Positions 45,404 through 54,821 are shown, counted from the first letter of the stretch. The stretch is DNA of 64,000 bases from Saliterribacillus persicus (GCF_003337485.1 NZ_QPJJ01000003.1:62001-126000), one strand, 5' to 3'. Notes: generated by a model from the letters alone, not told the origin. Numbers and translations are program-made.

Positions 45404-46581
45404 TATTTTCCTCCTTGATCGACACCAGATAAGTTAAGCAGGTGCTTCATTCTTTGAATGGCTTGCTCTGGTTTTCTTAATAACCCTGCTTCATCTGCCA
45501 TCACAAATAGATCAGCGAAATGAATAATTGAGCGTGCACTCTCTTTTCCACCAATCATCCTAAAATGATCTTGATGACCATTTAAATAAGCCATAAATAC
45601 AACACCTGTTTTATATGAAAAGGTTGGCGTTTGGAAAATATGTCTGGATAACGGAACTGTTTTTTCAAGTAGTGCATCATATCTATCTAAATCACCTGCA
45701 TCTAAAGCATGCATCGCTGCAGCAGCAGCCGGTGCAATTGCATCAAAAATTCCGAGCAAGGCATGACTGTGACCTTTTTCATCACCTTTTATTAAATGTG
45801 GGTAATTAAAATCGTCCCCCGTATACATTTTGACACTCTCTGGTAAAAGACGACGCATATCGATTTCCTTTTGATCATCTAATAAGGAAATTTTAATTCC
45901 ATCTACTTTCGCTTCATTATCTTTAATAATTTGCAAACAAACTTCCATTGCTTGATCGACATCATCATGACCCCAATATCCTTTTAAGGCTGGGTCAAAC
46001 ATATCCCCAAGCCAGTGTAGAATAACAGGCTTTGAAACATTTTGTAAAATATTATTGTACACGCGCTGGTAATCTTCTGGCCCTTTAGCACAAGCGGCTA
46101 GTGCTCTACTTGCCATCAGAATAATTTGTCCTCCTTCTGATTCGACAAATGAAACTTGCTCACCATAGGCCGCTTCTACTTCCTCAATCGTCACTTCTGG
46201 AGCTGGGGCTAATTGATCTGTTCCAACACCACAAGCGATATTTCCACCTACGGATTTCGCTTCTTTTAAAGAGCGAGCCATTAATTCTTTAGCTCCCTCG
46301 TAGCTAAGTCCCATTCCTCGTTGAGCTGTATCCATTGCTTCTGCAACTGATAGTCCCATTGACCACAAATAATGACGATATTCCATCGTTTTATCCCAAT
46401 CTATTTGTGAATTGGTTGTTGGATCAGCGTCACTTAATGGATCTGCTACCACATGGGCAGCAGAATAAGCTATTCGTTTTTCAAACGGTTTATTTTCAGG
46501 TATATCAAATGCTTGGTAATTTTTCGCTTCATAGGTGTAAAGCTTGCGATCTTTATTTGGTAAAATGATTTTATTCGGCAT
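45403..46581 (-). CDS. DUF993 protein (aldolase/dihydrodipicolinate-synthase-like)
   Basis: This 392-residue protein matches the DUF993 family, predicted to be a class I aldolase-like TIM barrel related to dihydrodipicolinate synthase. Typical segments are RIAYSAAHVVADPL, GVGTDQLAP, PVILHWLGDMFDPALKGYWGHDD and DGIKISLLD, whose Lys is a candidate Schiff-base residue. It lies 10 bp after the Gfo/Idh gene and overlaps the TIM-barrel gene. The genes beside it suggest cleavage or dehydration of an oxidised sugar. No member function is known to me. Confidence 0.8.
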   Translation of the reverse strand: MPNKIILPNKDRKLYTYEAKNYQAFDIPENKPFEKRIAYSAAHVVADPLSDADPTTNSQIDWDKTMEYRHYLWSMGLSVAEAMDTAQRGMGLSYEGAKELMARSLKEAKSVGGNIACGVGTDQLAPAPEVTIEEVEAAYGEQVSFVESEGGQIILMASRALAACAKGPEDYQRVYNNILQNVSKPVILHWLGDMFDPALKGYWGHDDVDQAMEVCLQIIKDNEAKVDGIKISLLDDQKEIDMRRLLPESVKMYTGDDFNYPHLIKGDEKGHSHALLGIFDAIAPAAAAAMHALDAGDLDRYDALLEKTVPLSRHIFQTPTFSYKTGVVFMAYLNGHQDHFRMIGGKESARSIIHFADLFVMADEAGLLRKPEQAIQRMKHLLNLSGVDQGGK

Positions 46582-46591
46582 AAAAACCCTC

Positions 46592-47743
46592 CTACGCTTT
46601 AATATCAGGTACGTCTACCCAACGTCTTTCTTCCCAAGATTGTAATCCCAAGTCAGATAATTGTGTTCCTTTTGCACCTTCAAAAAGATCCCAAGGGAAT
46701 GCTTCATCTAACACAATGTGCTTTAAAAATAGCTCCCATTGTACTTTAAATCCATTATCATATTCTTGATTAGACGGAACCTCTTCCCATTGTTCTTCAA
46801 AATTAAATGGATTTTCAATATCAGGATTCCACGTTGGTTTTGGTGTGTTCACACGATGCTGTACCTTACAGTCACGAAGTCCTGCAACAGCACTACCGTG
46901 TGTACCGTCTACTTGAATCGTTAATAAATCATCTCGATTTACCCGAACTGCCCAAGAAGAATTTGCTTGCACGACAACACCATTGTCTAACTCGAACGTT
47001 GCATATGCCGCATCATCAGCAGTTGCTTGGTAACGTTCGCCTTCTTCATCAATACGCTCTGGAATATGCGTTTTACCGATACAAGAAACAGATTTGACAT
47101 TTCCGAATAAATTGTCAATCACATAACGCCAGTGTGCAAACATGTCGACAATGATTCCGCCGCCATCCTCTTTTCGATAATTCCAAGATGGACGTTGTGC
47201 AGGCTGCCAGTCACCTTCAAATACCCAGTAACCAAATTCCATACGAACAGACAACATTTCACCGAAGAATCCAGAGTCAATCAAGCGCTTCAATTTAAGT
47301 AAGCCCGGCAAGAACAATTTATCTTGTACAACTCCATTTTTAACGCCAGCTTCTTGTGCCAATCTTGCAAGTTCAATAGACCCTTCCACACTTGTTGCTG
47401 TTGGTTTTTCACAATAGATATGTTTCCCTTTTGCGATTGCTTGTTTTATGCTTTCTGCACGTCTCACAGTTGTTTGCGAATCAAAATAGATTTCATTATA
47501 CGAATCATTTAAAGCAGATTCTAGATCTGTGCTCCATCTTTCTACTTCATACTTATCTGCTAACGCTTTCAATTTACTCTCATTACGTCCAATTAAAATC
47601 GGATCTGGCATAATCGTATCTCCATTATTTAATTGCACCCCACCCTGATTTCTGATTGCTACAATAGAGCGAACTAAATGCTGGTTTGTACCCATTCTTC
47701 CTGTTACACCATTCATGATAATTCCAATTTTGCGTTCTGCCAT
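46592..47743 (-). CDS. Gfo/Idh/MocA-family oxidoreductase
   Basis: This 383-residue NAD(P)-dependent dehydrogenase has an N-terminal Rossmann domain with an unusual dinucleotide loop NGVTGRMGTNQH. The conserved CEKPTA motif lies near residue 132, and the C-terminal alpha/beta substrate domain contains DMFAHWRYVIDNLFG with the likely catalytic His. The start ATG follows AAGGAG at 7 bp. It is the first gene of the operon with DUF993 and the isomerase-like protein. It may oxidise a sugar or cyclitol hydroxyl, often C3. The particular substrate is unknown. Confidence 0.87.
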   Translation of the reverse strand: MAERKIGIIMNGVTGRMGTNQHLVRSIVAIRNQGGVQLNNGDTIMPDPILIGRNESKLKALADKYEVERWSTDLESALNDSYNEIYFDSQTTVRRAESIKQAIAKGKHIYCEKPTATSVEGSIELARLAQEAGVKNGVVQDKLFLPGLLKLKRLIDSGFFGEMLSVRMEFGYWVFEGDWQPAQRPSWNYRKEDGGGIIVDMFAHWRYVIDNLFGNVKSVSCIGKTHIPERIDEEGERYQATADDAAYATFELDNGVVVQANSSWAVRVNRDDLLTIQVDGTHGSAVAGLRDCKVQHRVNTPKPTWNPDIENPFNFEEQWEEVPSNQEYDNGFKVQWELFLKHIVLDEAFPWDLFEGAKGTQLSDLGLQSWEERRWVDVPDIKA

Positions 47744-47761
47744 TTTTTTCTCTCCTTATAA

Positions 47762-47814
47762 AAAAAGAATTTGTTATGCTGATTTCATCATAACCGATCA
47801 GCATAACAAATTCT
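47762..47814 (-). terminator. 19-bp terminator hairpin between AraC gene and Gfo/Idh operon
   Basis: A perfect 19-bp stem (about 47765-47783 with 47796-47814) is followed on the minus strand by T7 and then directly by the ribosome site of the Gfo/Idh gene. It terminates the AraC gene but leaves almost no room for a separate promoter for the next operon, so regulated read-through is possible. Confidence 0.85.
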
Positions 47815-47856
47815 TATAACTTACCGAATGAAATTCTTAATTTCGGAAATAAGATT

Positions 47857-48675
47857 CTATTCCTTTATTTGTTTTTGCCCTGTTCTAAATTTATGTGGGG
47901 AAATCGAAGTTGCTTGTTTAAAGCTACGATAAAAAGTAGATACCGATTCAAAACCAACTTCAAAACAGATAGAAGCAATATCTTTATCAGATTCGGTTAA
48001 TAGTTTTTTTGCTAATTCAACTCGAACATGGGTAAGGTATTGCATAGGTGTTAAATGATAATTTTCTTTAAAAATATTGTTCATATGTCTCGTACTCATC
48101 TGTAATTTCTGCGCTAAATCCTCCGCTCGCATAAATTCAAAATAATGAGAGTCAATGAATTTCTTTAACCTTTCTGCTCGTAAGCTATTTGCATCCACCG
48201 AATCTGTCTGATCTTCTGATCTAGCAAGTTTTAGCAGAAGCTCAGACAGATAAATTCTTATCGCAGCTTCTTTCATCGGTCCTTCATTGGAAGTTTCATA
48301 GAGCATGGTTCGTAAAATATGTCTGACAGCACTACTATCAAAAGGGGAAAGCTCCAGTAGCTTCGTATTTTTAAATTGCTTGTCTAGTAAATCCTTTTTA
48401 TACATCGGATCAATTCTTTCATCATCAAAGGCAAGTACTAGAATCGTTAATCGATTATCGGACAAAATTGCATGCGAGCAATTCGGCGTGATCATCGCTA
48501 CATGATCAAGAGAAAAAGAATCACTTTTTCCATTTAATATTATTTTGCCGTCCCCTTCTAGTACATATAGCAGTTGATAAAATCCATGATAATGCTCGAG
48601 TACTTCGTCACCTGCTTGATGTTTACTTTCATATAATCGAATTCCAATGTGGGTTAAATCCAACTCTTTTTTCAT
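47857..48675 (-). CDS. AraC-family regulator with cupin sensor
   Basis: This 272-residue protein has an N-terminal cupin sugar-binding domain (HYHGFYQLLYVLEGDGKI) and a C-terminal AraC double helix-turn-helix (MSTRHMNNIFKENYHLTPMQYL and EVGFESVSTFYRSFKQA). It is divergent from a Gfo/Idh gene and upstream of the Gfo/Idh-DUF993-isomerase operon. It probably activates both in response to their substrate. Confidence 0.88.
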   Translation of the reverse strand: MKKELDLTHIGIRLYESKHQAGDEVLEHYHGFYQLLYVLEGDGKIILNGKSDSFSLDHVAMITPNCSHAILSDNRLTILVLAFDDERIDPMYKKDLLDKQFKNTKLLELSPFDSSAVRHILRTMLYETSNEGPMKEAAIRIYLSELLLKLARSEDQTDSVDANSLRAERLKKFIDSHYFEFMRAEDLAQKLQMSTRHMNNIFKENYHLTPMQYLTHVRVELAKKLLTESDKDIASICFEVGFESVSTFYRSFKQATSISPHKFRTGQKQIKE

Positions 48676-48823
48676 GGAACATCCTCCAAATATCCTTCTT
48701 TTTTGTTCATGATTCCGAGCATTTTATAACTCCCCCCTGCAAATATCAGGAAGTTATGGTATATTGCTTATATATTATCATAGCTATAATAGATTCAGAA
48801 ATAATTAAAGTGAGGCGAAAGTG

Positions 48824-50008
48824 ATGACAAAAGAAGTTTCTGTATTATTAGTAGGGATAGGCGGATATGGAAATATGTATGCAAAGACCCTTTTAGAGAG
48901 TACAGATGTAAGCGCATACGTAAAAGGAGTTGTGGAAATTAACCCTAAACATGCTCCAGCCTATCAGACTATCATGGATAAAAATATTCCTATTTACAAT
49001 TCAATTGAAGACTTTTATGAAGAACAAGAAGCGGATCTAGCAATTATCTCGACACCTATTCACCTACATAAAGACCAAGCTTGTTATGCAATGGAACATG
49101 GTAGTCATGTTTTATGCGAAAAGCCAGTGACTGCTAACCCAGAGCATTTAACAGAAATGAAGAAATCAAGAGATAAAACAGGAAAATTTTTAGCAATTGG
49201 TTTTAACTGGTCGTTTACAAAATCAGTTCAATCACTAAAACAAGATATCTTAAATGGAGAATTCGGGAAACCTCTGTCAATGAAAAGTCTGGTACTTTGG
49301 CCAAGAAATGAAGATTACTATAATCGATCAAGCTGGGCAGGTAAAAAATATAGTGCAAATGGTGACATGATATTCGATAGTGTAGCTAATAATGCAACAG
49401 CTCATTTTCTTCACCATTTATTTTATTTAAGTGGAGAAAAAATTGACCAAAGCGCTACCATTCAATCCTTAACAGCTGAATTATATCGCGCCAATCCAAT
49501 CGAAACATTTGATACCTGCGCTGTGAAAATTAAAACAACAAATAATGTAGATATTACTTATTTAGCCTCACATGCGGTTGAAAAAGAGTACCGACCAAAA
49601 TATACACTAACGTTCGAAAATGCGATGATTAAGTATCATCCAGATGGTTCCACCTCTGATATCATTGTAGAATTCAAGGATGGAACAGTAAAAAAGTATG
49701 AGGATCCTGAGCATAATCATTTAGAAAAATTGACAGTGTGTATAGAAGCTATTAAACATAATCATAAGGATATTCTTTGTGGATTAGAAGCAGCTTCTAG
49801 TCATGTAAATGCCATTTATGCGATGCATCAATCAGTAAAAGAGATTCCTGTTTTCCCGAACCACTGGATTGCTTATGACGACGAACGTAAATTAACTACA
49901 GTTCAAGGGTTGAGTGAGACATTAAAGCAATGTTATAGACAAGAAAGTCTCCCGAATGAATTGGGTGTTGAGTGGAGTGAAATTGGAGAAACCATTACAT
50001 TTTCTTGA
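48824..50008 (+). CDS. Gfo/Idh/MocA-family oxidoreductase (second)
   Basis: This 394-residue protein has a normal GIGGYGNMY Rossmann loop and a CEKPVT motif near residue 104. A C-terminal substrate domain contains DSVANNATAHFLHHLFYLSG. The ATG at 48824 is preferred over a GTG at 48821 since GAGG lies 8 bp upstream. Both are possible. It is divergent from the AraC gene and shares little with the other Gfo/Idh protein beyond the family core. Two different oxidoreductases around one regulator suggest two redox steps on one substrate. Confidence 0.86.
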   Translation: MTKEVSVLLVGIGGYGNMYAKTLLESTDVSAYVKGVVEINPKHAPAYQTIMDKNIPIYNSIEDFYEEQEADLAIISTPIHLHKDQACYAMEHGSHVLCEKPVTANPEHLTEMKKSRDKTGKFLAIGFNWSFTKSVQSLKQDILNGEFGKPLSMKSLVLWPRNEDYYNRSSWAGKKYSANGDMIFDSVANNATAHFLHHLFYLSGEKIDQSATIQSLTAELYRANPIETFDTCAVKIKTTNNVDITYLASHAVEKEYRPKYTLTFENAMIKYHPDGSTSDIIVEFKDGTVKKYEDPEHNHLEKLTVCIEAIKHNHKDILCGLEAASSHVNAIYAMHQSVKEIPVFPNHWIAYDDERKLTTVQGLSETLKQCYRQESLPNELGVEWSEIGETITFS

Positions 50009-50327
50009 AGGAGTTACGTGCTAACTAAAAAATCAAGACAACTTTCCATCAATTAAATTTATCTTTAACCTTTTTTAAAAAAATTTATACCTTTAGAAAA
50101 ATCGGGAAAACCCACCCGGTCCTTTCACTTCTGATCAAGGATCAAGTCACATCAGGAGCATAATGATTATTGACCTATTTGGTATTTTCGAAATAAACAG
50201 GATGGCCATTCCTTCGTGTCACTTAAAATAAATGGTAAGAAGGAAAGCTATACTTATTAGCAGATTACTTGTTTTCGTGTATCAATCCAAAATACTAGCT
50301 GTTACAAACATTGTAGAACTTGATTCA

Positions 50328-50455
50328 GCGTAGGCGTCCACTTCCACTCCTGTGGGAACGTTTTACCTGAAGATCCACTTTTTCAAGCGTTCTATGCTTG
50401 GAGAAGTTAGCTGAAGGGAAAACCCTACGGAAAGGGAAGTGGACAGCCGAAGCGA
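50328..50455. repeat. Bacillaceae-type intergenic repeat with large inverted ends
   Basis: The 10-bp ends GTCCACTTCC (50336-50345) and GGAAGTGGAC (50435-50444) are perfect inverted repeats, and flanking AGCGTAGGC and GCCGAAGCG extend the pairing. Inner sequence contains further GGGAA/CCCTA-type complementarity. Such roughly 130-bp elements with GTAGGCGTCCACTTCC-like ends look like dispersed repeats of Bacillaceae genomes. The rest of the 620-bp gap (50009-50630) holds no gene that I can see. Confidence 0.5.
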
Positions 50456-50589
50456 TTTCCTTGCACACGATAACGCTCATAATATACAACATTACTAGTC
50501 CACAATCTCTTTGTTTATTTCACATTTAAAACGTGAATAAGCTACCAAAATGTTGTAATACCAACGATTATATACTTTCCTACCTTAAT

Positions 50590-50621
50590 AAAAGACAGAG
50601 CAAAAAATCGCTCTGTCTTTT
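50590..50621 (-). terminator. terminator after the DUF1801 gene
   Basis: The perfect 12-bp stem AAAAGACAGAGC/GCTCTGTCTTTT (50590-50601 and 50610-50621) lies 10 bp beyond the stop codon and has A- and T-tract arms. Confidence 0.85.
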
Positions 50622-50630
50622 TTGATCATC

Positions 50631-51053
50631 TTATTTTTCTGGAAAAGTAGCTTTCAGAAAATCAATCGACTGATGAATTAAAGCTTTTAACACATCTACA
50701 TCGATATCATCGACTTTATTAATATAGACACAGGCTTTACCTGAAGTATGCTTTCCAAACTTATTCAATAGTTCAGCACGCTCCGTATCACCAGTGGCAA
50801 AATAAAGACTGATTTTAGCTTTGCGAGATGAAAAACCTACTAACGCTGCATCGCCCTCATGACCAGTTGGGTATTTATAATGGTAGGATCCAAACCCAAT
50901 TATACTTGCTCCCCACATTTTTGCCTCGTACCCTGTCGTTTCTGTAAAAATATCTAATAAGCGATAAGCATCTTCTCTTTTTTTAGGGCTTTCTACTTGC
51001 TCAATAAATTCGATGACATCTTTATCATTTTCTTTTGTTTTAAGCTGATACAT
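50631..51053 (-). CDS. DUF1801-domain protein
   Basis: This 140-residue soluble protein of the DUF1801 family has the segments DAYRLLDIFTETTGYEAKMWGASIIGFGSYHYKYPTG and SLYFATGD. The function of the family is unknown. It follows dhaM by 42 bp in the same direction and precedes a terminator, so it may be the last gene of the glycerol operon transcript. A functional link with glycerol metabolism is not evident. Confidence 0.78.
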   Translation of the reverse strand: MYQLKTKENDKDVIEFIEQVESPKKREDAYRLLDIFTETTGYEAKMWGASIIGFGSYHYKYPTGHEGDAALVGFSSRKAKISLYFATGDTERAELLNKFGKHTSGKACVYINKVDDIDVDVLKALIHQSIDFLKATFPEK

Positions 51054-51095
51054 TTTAACATCACCCTAAGTATTTATTAGTAGATCCACCTTACT

Positions 51096-51482
51096 TTATA
51101 TTTCCATTTGCTTCACTTTCTGAATAGCTTCTTCTATTTCCTCTCGAGATTTTCCGATACTTGACTCTACTGCTGCAACATAAGACCCTTCCACTAATGG
51201 TATACCATTTGCGATCGTTACATTTTCAAGCTGATTGAATTCAACTGCCATTTCTGCATTCATTCTAGCGCTTCCCAAATCGTAAAGTGCAATTACACCT
51301 TTTTCTGACATCACGCTCGAAATAGCTTCATGTATCTTTTCCATACTCGTTCCGATTTCCCCGTCTTCAGTTCCTCCAGCTGTAGCAACTGGTACATCTT
51401 TGATCACTTGTCTAATGAGCTCCAGTAGACCCTCCGCAAGCTTTGAACTATGTGAAATTATTACGACACCTACGTATTCCAT
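51096..51482 (-). CDS. dhaM: dihydroxyacetone kinase phosphotransfer subunit DhaM (EIIA only)
   Basis: This 128-residue protein is the EIIA-Man-like part of DhaM, with the phosphoacceptor His in VVIISHSSKLAEG near residue 10 and the DLGSARMNAEMA segment. It passes phosphate from HPr to the ADP bound by DhaL. It lacks the HPr and EI-like domains fused in E. coli DhaM, as in other Firmicutes. Its ATG overlaps the dhaL stop (TGATG). Confidence 0.93.
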   Translation of the reverse strand: MEYVGVVIISHSSKLAEGLLELIRQVIKDVPVATAGGTEDGEIGTSMEKIHEAISSVMSEKGVIALYDLGSARMNAEMAVEFNQLENVTIANGIPLVEGSYVAAVESSIGKSREEIEEAIQKVKQMEI

Positions 51483-52105
51483 CAGACCGTCGCTTCCTTT
51501 TCTAAAACTTCAGCTAGCGCTTCAAATAAATAAAAGGAGGACATGGAGCCAGGATCCTCGTGCCCGATTGATCTCTCATTTAGATAGGAAGCACGACCCT
51601 TTGTTGCTTGGATCTGTTTGGTATCCTCGACTACCGCTTGACAAACTTCTATAATTTCTTTCGGTTCACTTAAATCCTCACTGTCTAAATAGGAAGAAAC
51701 TTGATCCCAGACATCGAGCAATGTTTTTTCACCAATTTCTGATTTCCCTCTTTGCTTCATACCAGTAATCGCGTGATCAATAGCTTCTTTTAATACTTTT
51801 TGATCCACTGTTTTACCCTTCATTACCATTGACATATTCATAAATGCAGTACCATATAACGGACCTGAAGCTCCACCTACTTTAGCCATTAATGTCATTG
51901 CAACACTTTTTAGTACATCAGCAGGATGATCATACTCAGTTTCAGCTATTTTCTCCACTACAGCTTGATACCCTCTTGCCATATTAATACCATGGTCACC
52001 GTCACCAATCGCTTGGTCCAGCATCGTCAATGTTTCTTTATTTTCTTTGTATTTATCTCTTGCTATTTCCATCCAATTTATAGCCATATCAACCGTTAAT
52101 TCCAT
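51482..52105 (-). CDS. dhaL: dihydroxyacetone kinase ADP-binding subunit DhaL
   Basis: This 207-residue all-helical subunit holds ADP and two magnesium ions through Asp residues in IGDGDHGINMARG. The GKVGGASGPLYGTAF-like loop (here MAKVGGASGPLYGTAFM) and KGRASYLNERSIGHEDPG close the nucleotide site. It accepts phosphate from DhaM and passes it to dihydroxyacetone on DhaK. It lies 18 bp after dhaK. Confidence 0.95.
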   Translation of the reverse strand: MELTVDMAINWMEIARDKYKENKETLTMLDQAIGDGDHGINMARGYQAVVEKIAETEYDHPADVLKSVAMTLMAKVGGASGPLYGTAFMNMSMVMKGKTVDQKVLKEAIDHAITGMKQRGKSEIGEKTLLDVWDQVSSYLDSEDLSEPKEIIEVCQAVVEDTKQIQATKGRASYLNERSIGHEDPGSMSSFYLFEALAEVLEKEATV

Positions 52106-52123
52106 TTAATTCATCCACTCCTC

Positions 52124-53125
52124 TTATTCTTGAAATGTTAAGGTATTTACTTTTTGAGCAAACAATTCTTTCATTTGATTATCAAGCTTTAATAGAGTTA
52201 CAGAAACCCCAGACATTTCAAGAGATGTCATATATTCTCCAACCCAGGTTTTATAAATCGCTACATTCTTTTCTGTTAAAATCCTTTGCACCTCTTTATT
52301 AAGAATATACAGCTCCATTTCCGGAGTTGCTCCTAGCCCATTAATCAAGACTGCTACCTCACTATTTTCATAATTAAAATCCGCTAGTATCTTATTCACT
52401 AAAATAGAAGCTACTTCTTTAGAGGACTGTATCTTGGTACGATTGATACCAGGTTCTCCGTGAATACCAATTCCAATTTCCATCTCGTCATCAGCTAATT
52501 GAAAGCTAGGCTTACCTGCAGCAGGCACAGTACAAGCAGAAATTGCCATCCCCATAGATCTAACGTTGTTTATCACTTTCTCTGCCGCTTCCTTTACTTC
52601 CTGCAGGGTGGCGCCAGTTTCCGCCATAGCTCCAGCAATCCTATGTACCAAAACCGTACCCGCAATACCTCTTCTACCAATCGTAAAAGTACTATCCTCT
52701 ACGGCTACGTCATCCGCTACAATTACTTTTTCAACCTGAATGCCTTCTGCTTCAGCTAGTTCTTGTGCCATTTCAAAGTTCATCACATCTCCGGTGTAGT
52801 TTTTTATAATTAATAATACACCTTTACCATAATCTACCGCTTTAATGGCTTCTAGAATTTGGTCTGGTGTAGGTGAAGTAAACACCTCACCAAACACTGC
52901 AGCATCTAGCATGCCTTCTCCAACATAACCTACATGAGCGGGTTCATGTCCGCTTCCGCCGCCACTTACTAAGCCGACCTTATTAAGCTGTACTGTGCTT
53001 TTTCGAGTGAGTACCGTCGTTTTTTCTATTCTTTCAAAACGACCAGGGTGTGCTAAAAGAATGCCTTCTATCATTTCTTCTACGACTTGTTCTGGATGAT
53101 TGATTAATTTTTTCAAACCGTTCAC
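52124..53125 (-). CDS. dhaK: dihydroxyacetone kinase substrate subunit DhaK
   Basis: This 333-residue subunit covalently binds dihydroxyacetone through a His in GIGIHGEPG near residue 220. The substrate-site motif GLVSGGGSGHEPAHVGYVG lies near residue 55. It is followed by dhaL and dhaM, and preceded by glpD, so dihydroxyacetone and glycerol use are placed in one transcript. Dihydroxyacetone phosphate is the common product of this kinase and of GlpD. Confidence 0.95.
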   Translation of the reverse strand: MNGLKKLINHPEQVVEEMIEGILLAHPGRFERIEKTTVLTRKSTVQLNKVGLVSGGGSGHEPAHVGYVGEGMLDAAVFGEVFTSPTPDQILEAIKAVDYGKGVLLIIKNYTGDVMNFEMAQELAEAEGIQVEKVIVADDVAVEDSTFTIGRRGIAGTVLVHRIAGAMAETGATLQEVKEAAEKVINNVRSMGMAISACTVPAAGKPSFQLADDEMEIGIGIHGEPGINRTKIQSSKEVASILVNKILADFNYENSEVAVLINGLGATPEMELYILNKEVQRILTEKNVAIYKTWVGEYMTSLEMSGVSVTLLKLDNQMKELFAQKVNTLTFQE

Positions 53126-53153
53126 CAGCTCCTCTATTTATAATAAAAAAAAT

Positions 53154-54821
53154 TTAACTATAGCTTGGTATAATAGGCTTAGCACCTTGAATTGCTTCTG
53201 TTAACTCTTGCTCATAACGAGCCTTAATTTCATCTGGCCAATTTAATTTTTCCTGCATATACTTAATTACTTCTGGCTTTACACGTTCAATCCATCCAAT
53301 ATTAAAATATAGAGCACTCGTACGTTGGTTAAAGAAGTCTATCGGTTTACATACCGCTTCATACTCCATACTATATTGTAGGATTGCTTCTGTGACAGGA
53401 CTTAATTTTTCGGAAAAAGGATGGGCGCTGACCTTTTTATAGTTTTCTAAAATAATCGATGCGTTAGAGCCATATCGATTCACAATATTTTCTGCATCTT
53501 CTTCCTCCAAACCGTCCTGTACCGCTTTTTTAATCCATTCCTTTTTAAAAGAAACAAAGCCAATAGACCCGCCAACATCTCCACCCGATAAAGGTAAATC
53601 TATCGTATTACTTGGTCCATAAAATATGCCTTCCTTTTCTTTCATTTTAGAAGTAATTAATTCCAATACCTCTTCCGCCATCTTACGGTAACCAGTCAAT
53701 TTTCCTCCAGCCATGGAAATAAGTCCTGAATCAGATTCGAATATCTCATCTTTTCTAGAAATTTCTGATGGGTCTTTTCCATCTTCATGTATTAACGGGC
53801 GTAATCCTGCCCAGCTAGACTCAATATCCTCTTCTTTTAAACCCAGGTTTGGAAACATAAATTGGATGGCATCTAATACATAAGCTTGATCCACTTCGTT
53901 AACAGGTGGTTGACTGATATCACCTTTAAATACCGTATCAGTAGTCCCTATATACGCCTTACCGTCACGCGGAATAGCAAATACCATTCGTCCATCTGGT
54001 GTGTCAAAATAAATAGCTTGTTTCAGCGGAAATTTTGCTTGGTCAAATACCAAGTGCACCCCTTTAGTAAGCTGCAAGGACTTCCCGTGTTTGGAATGGT
54101 CTTTTTCTCTTAACGTATCTACCCATGGTCCAGTAGCATTGACCACATACTTGGCATGGAAAATGTGTTTAGAACCATCTAACTGGTCTTCTACTTCCAC
54201 CCCAGTTATTTTTTCTTCTTCATATATGAATTGTTGCGCTTTTGCATAATTGAGAGCGTGTGCTCCATTTTCTACGGCTTTTTTAAGAACTTCTATAGTT
54301 AGACGAGCATCATCCGTTTTATATTCGACATAGTAACCTGCGCCTTTAAGATCTTCGCCTTTTAAAAGCGGCTCCTTTTCTAACGCTTCTTCTTTTGTTA
54401 ATATTTTCCTTCGTTCTTCTTTTTTTACACCTGCTAAAAAATCATAAACACGCAGACCCACATTAGTCATCAGTGGTCCAAATGTGCCTCCATTATAAAA
54501 CGGAAGCATCATCCATTCAGGTGTCGTTACATGCGGTCCGTTCTCATATACAATTGCACGTTCTTTTCCAACTTCTGATACCATTTTTACTTCAAATTGT
54601 TTTAGATAACGGAGTCCTCCATGAACGAGTTTTGTCGATCTGCTCGAGGTTCCTGCTGCAAAGTCTTGCATCTCTACAAGGCCTACGGTTAAGCCTCTCC
54701 TTACAGCATCTAAAGCGATTCCTGCACCAGTAATACCGCCACCAATGACGAGTAAATCTACCTTTTTTTGTTCGATATCTTGATAGAGCTTATTCCGATT
54801 TAAACTAGAAAATGTCCCCAT
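53154..54821 (-). CDS. glpD: glycerol-3-phosphate dehydrogenase (FAD, aerobic)
   Basis: This 555-residue membrane-associated flavoenzyme oxidises glycerol 3-phosphate to dihydroxyacetone phosphate and passes electrons to quinone. The FAD-binding DLLVIGGGITGAGIALDA motif is at residue 23, followed by GTSSRSTKLVHGGLRYL. SWAGLRPL and SMAGGKLTGYRKMAEE are further family signatures. Length is normal. It lies 33 bp after glpK. Confidence 0.96.
   Translation of the reverse strand: MGTFSSLNRNKLYQDIEQKKVDLLVIGGGITGAGIALDAVRRGLTVGLVEMQDFAAGTSSRSTKLVHGGLRYLKQFEVKMVSEVGKERAIVYENGPHVTTPEWMMLPFYNGGTFGPLMTNVGLRVYDFLAGVKKEERRKILTKEEALEKEPLLKGEDLKGAGYYVEYKTDDARLTIEVLKKAVENGAHALNYAKAQQFIYEEEKITGVEVEDQLDGSKHIFHAKYVVNATGPWVDTLREKDHSKHGKSLQLTKGVHLVFDQAKFPLKQAIYFDTPDGRMVFAIPRDGKAYIGTTDTVFKGDISQPPVNEVDQAYVLDAIQFMFPNLGLKEEDIESSWAGLRPLIHEDGKDPSEISRKDEIFESDSGLISMAGGKLTGYRKMAEEVLELITSKMKEKEGIFYGPSNTIDLPLSGGDVGGSIGFVSFKKEWIKKAVQDGLEEEDAENIVNRYGSNASIILENYKKVSAHPFSEKLSPVTEAILQYSMEYEAVCKPIDFFNQRTSALYFNIGWIERVKPEVIKYMQEKLNWPDEIKARYEQELTEAIQGAKPIIPSYS

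Noticed and set aside
47762-47814. Riboswitch aptamer
   Set aside because: The stem is simple and perfect with a short loop and no recognisable conserved aptamer core, so a terminator fits better.
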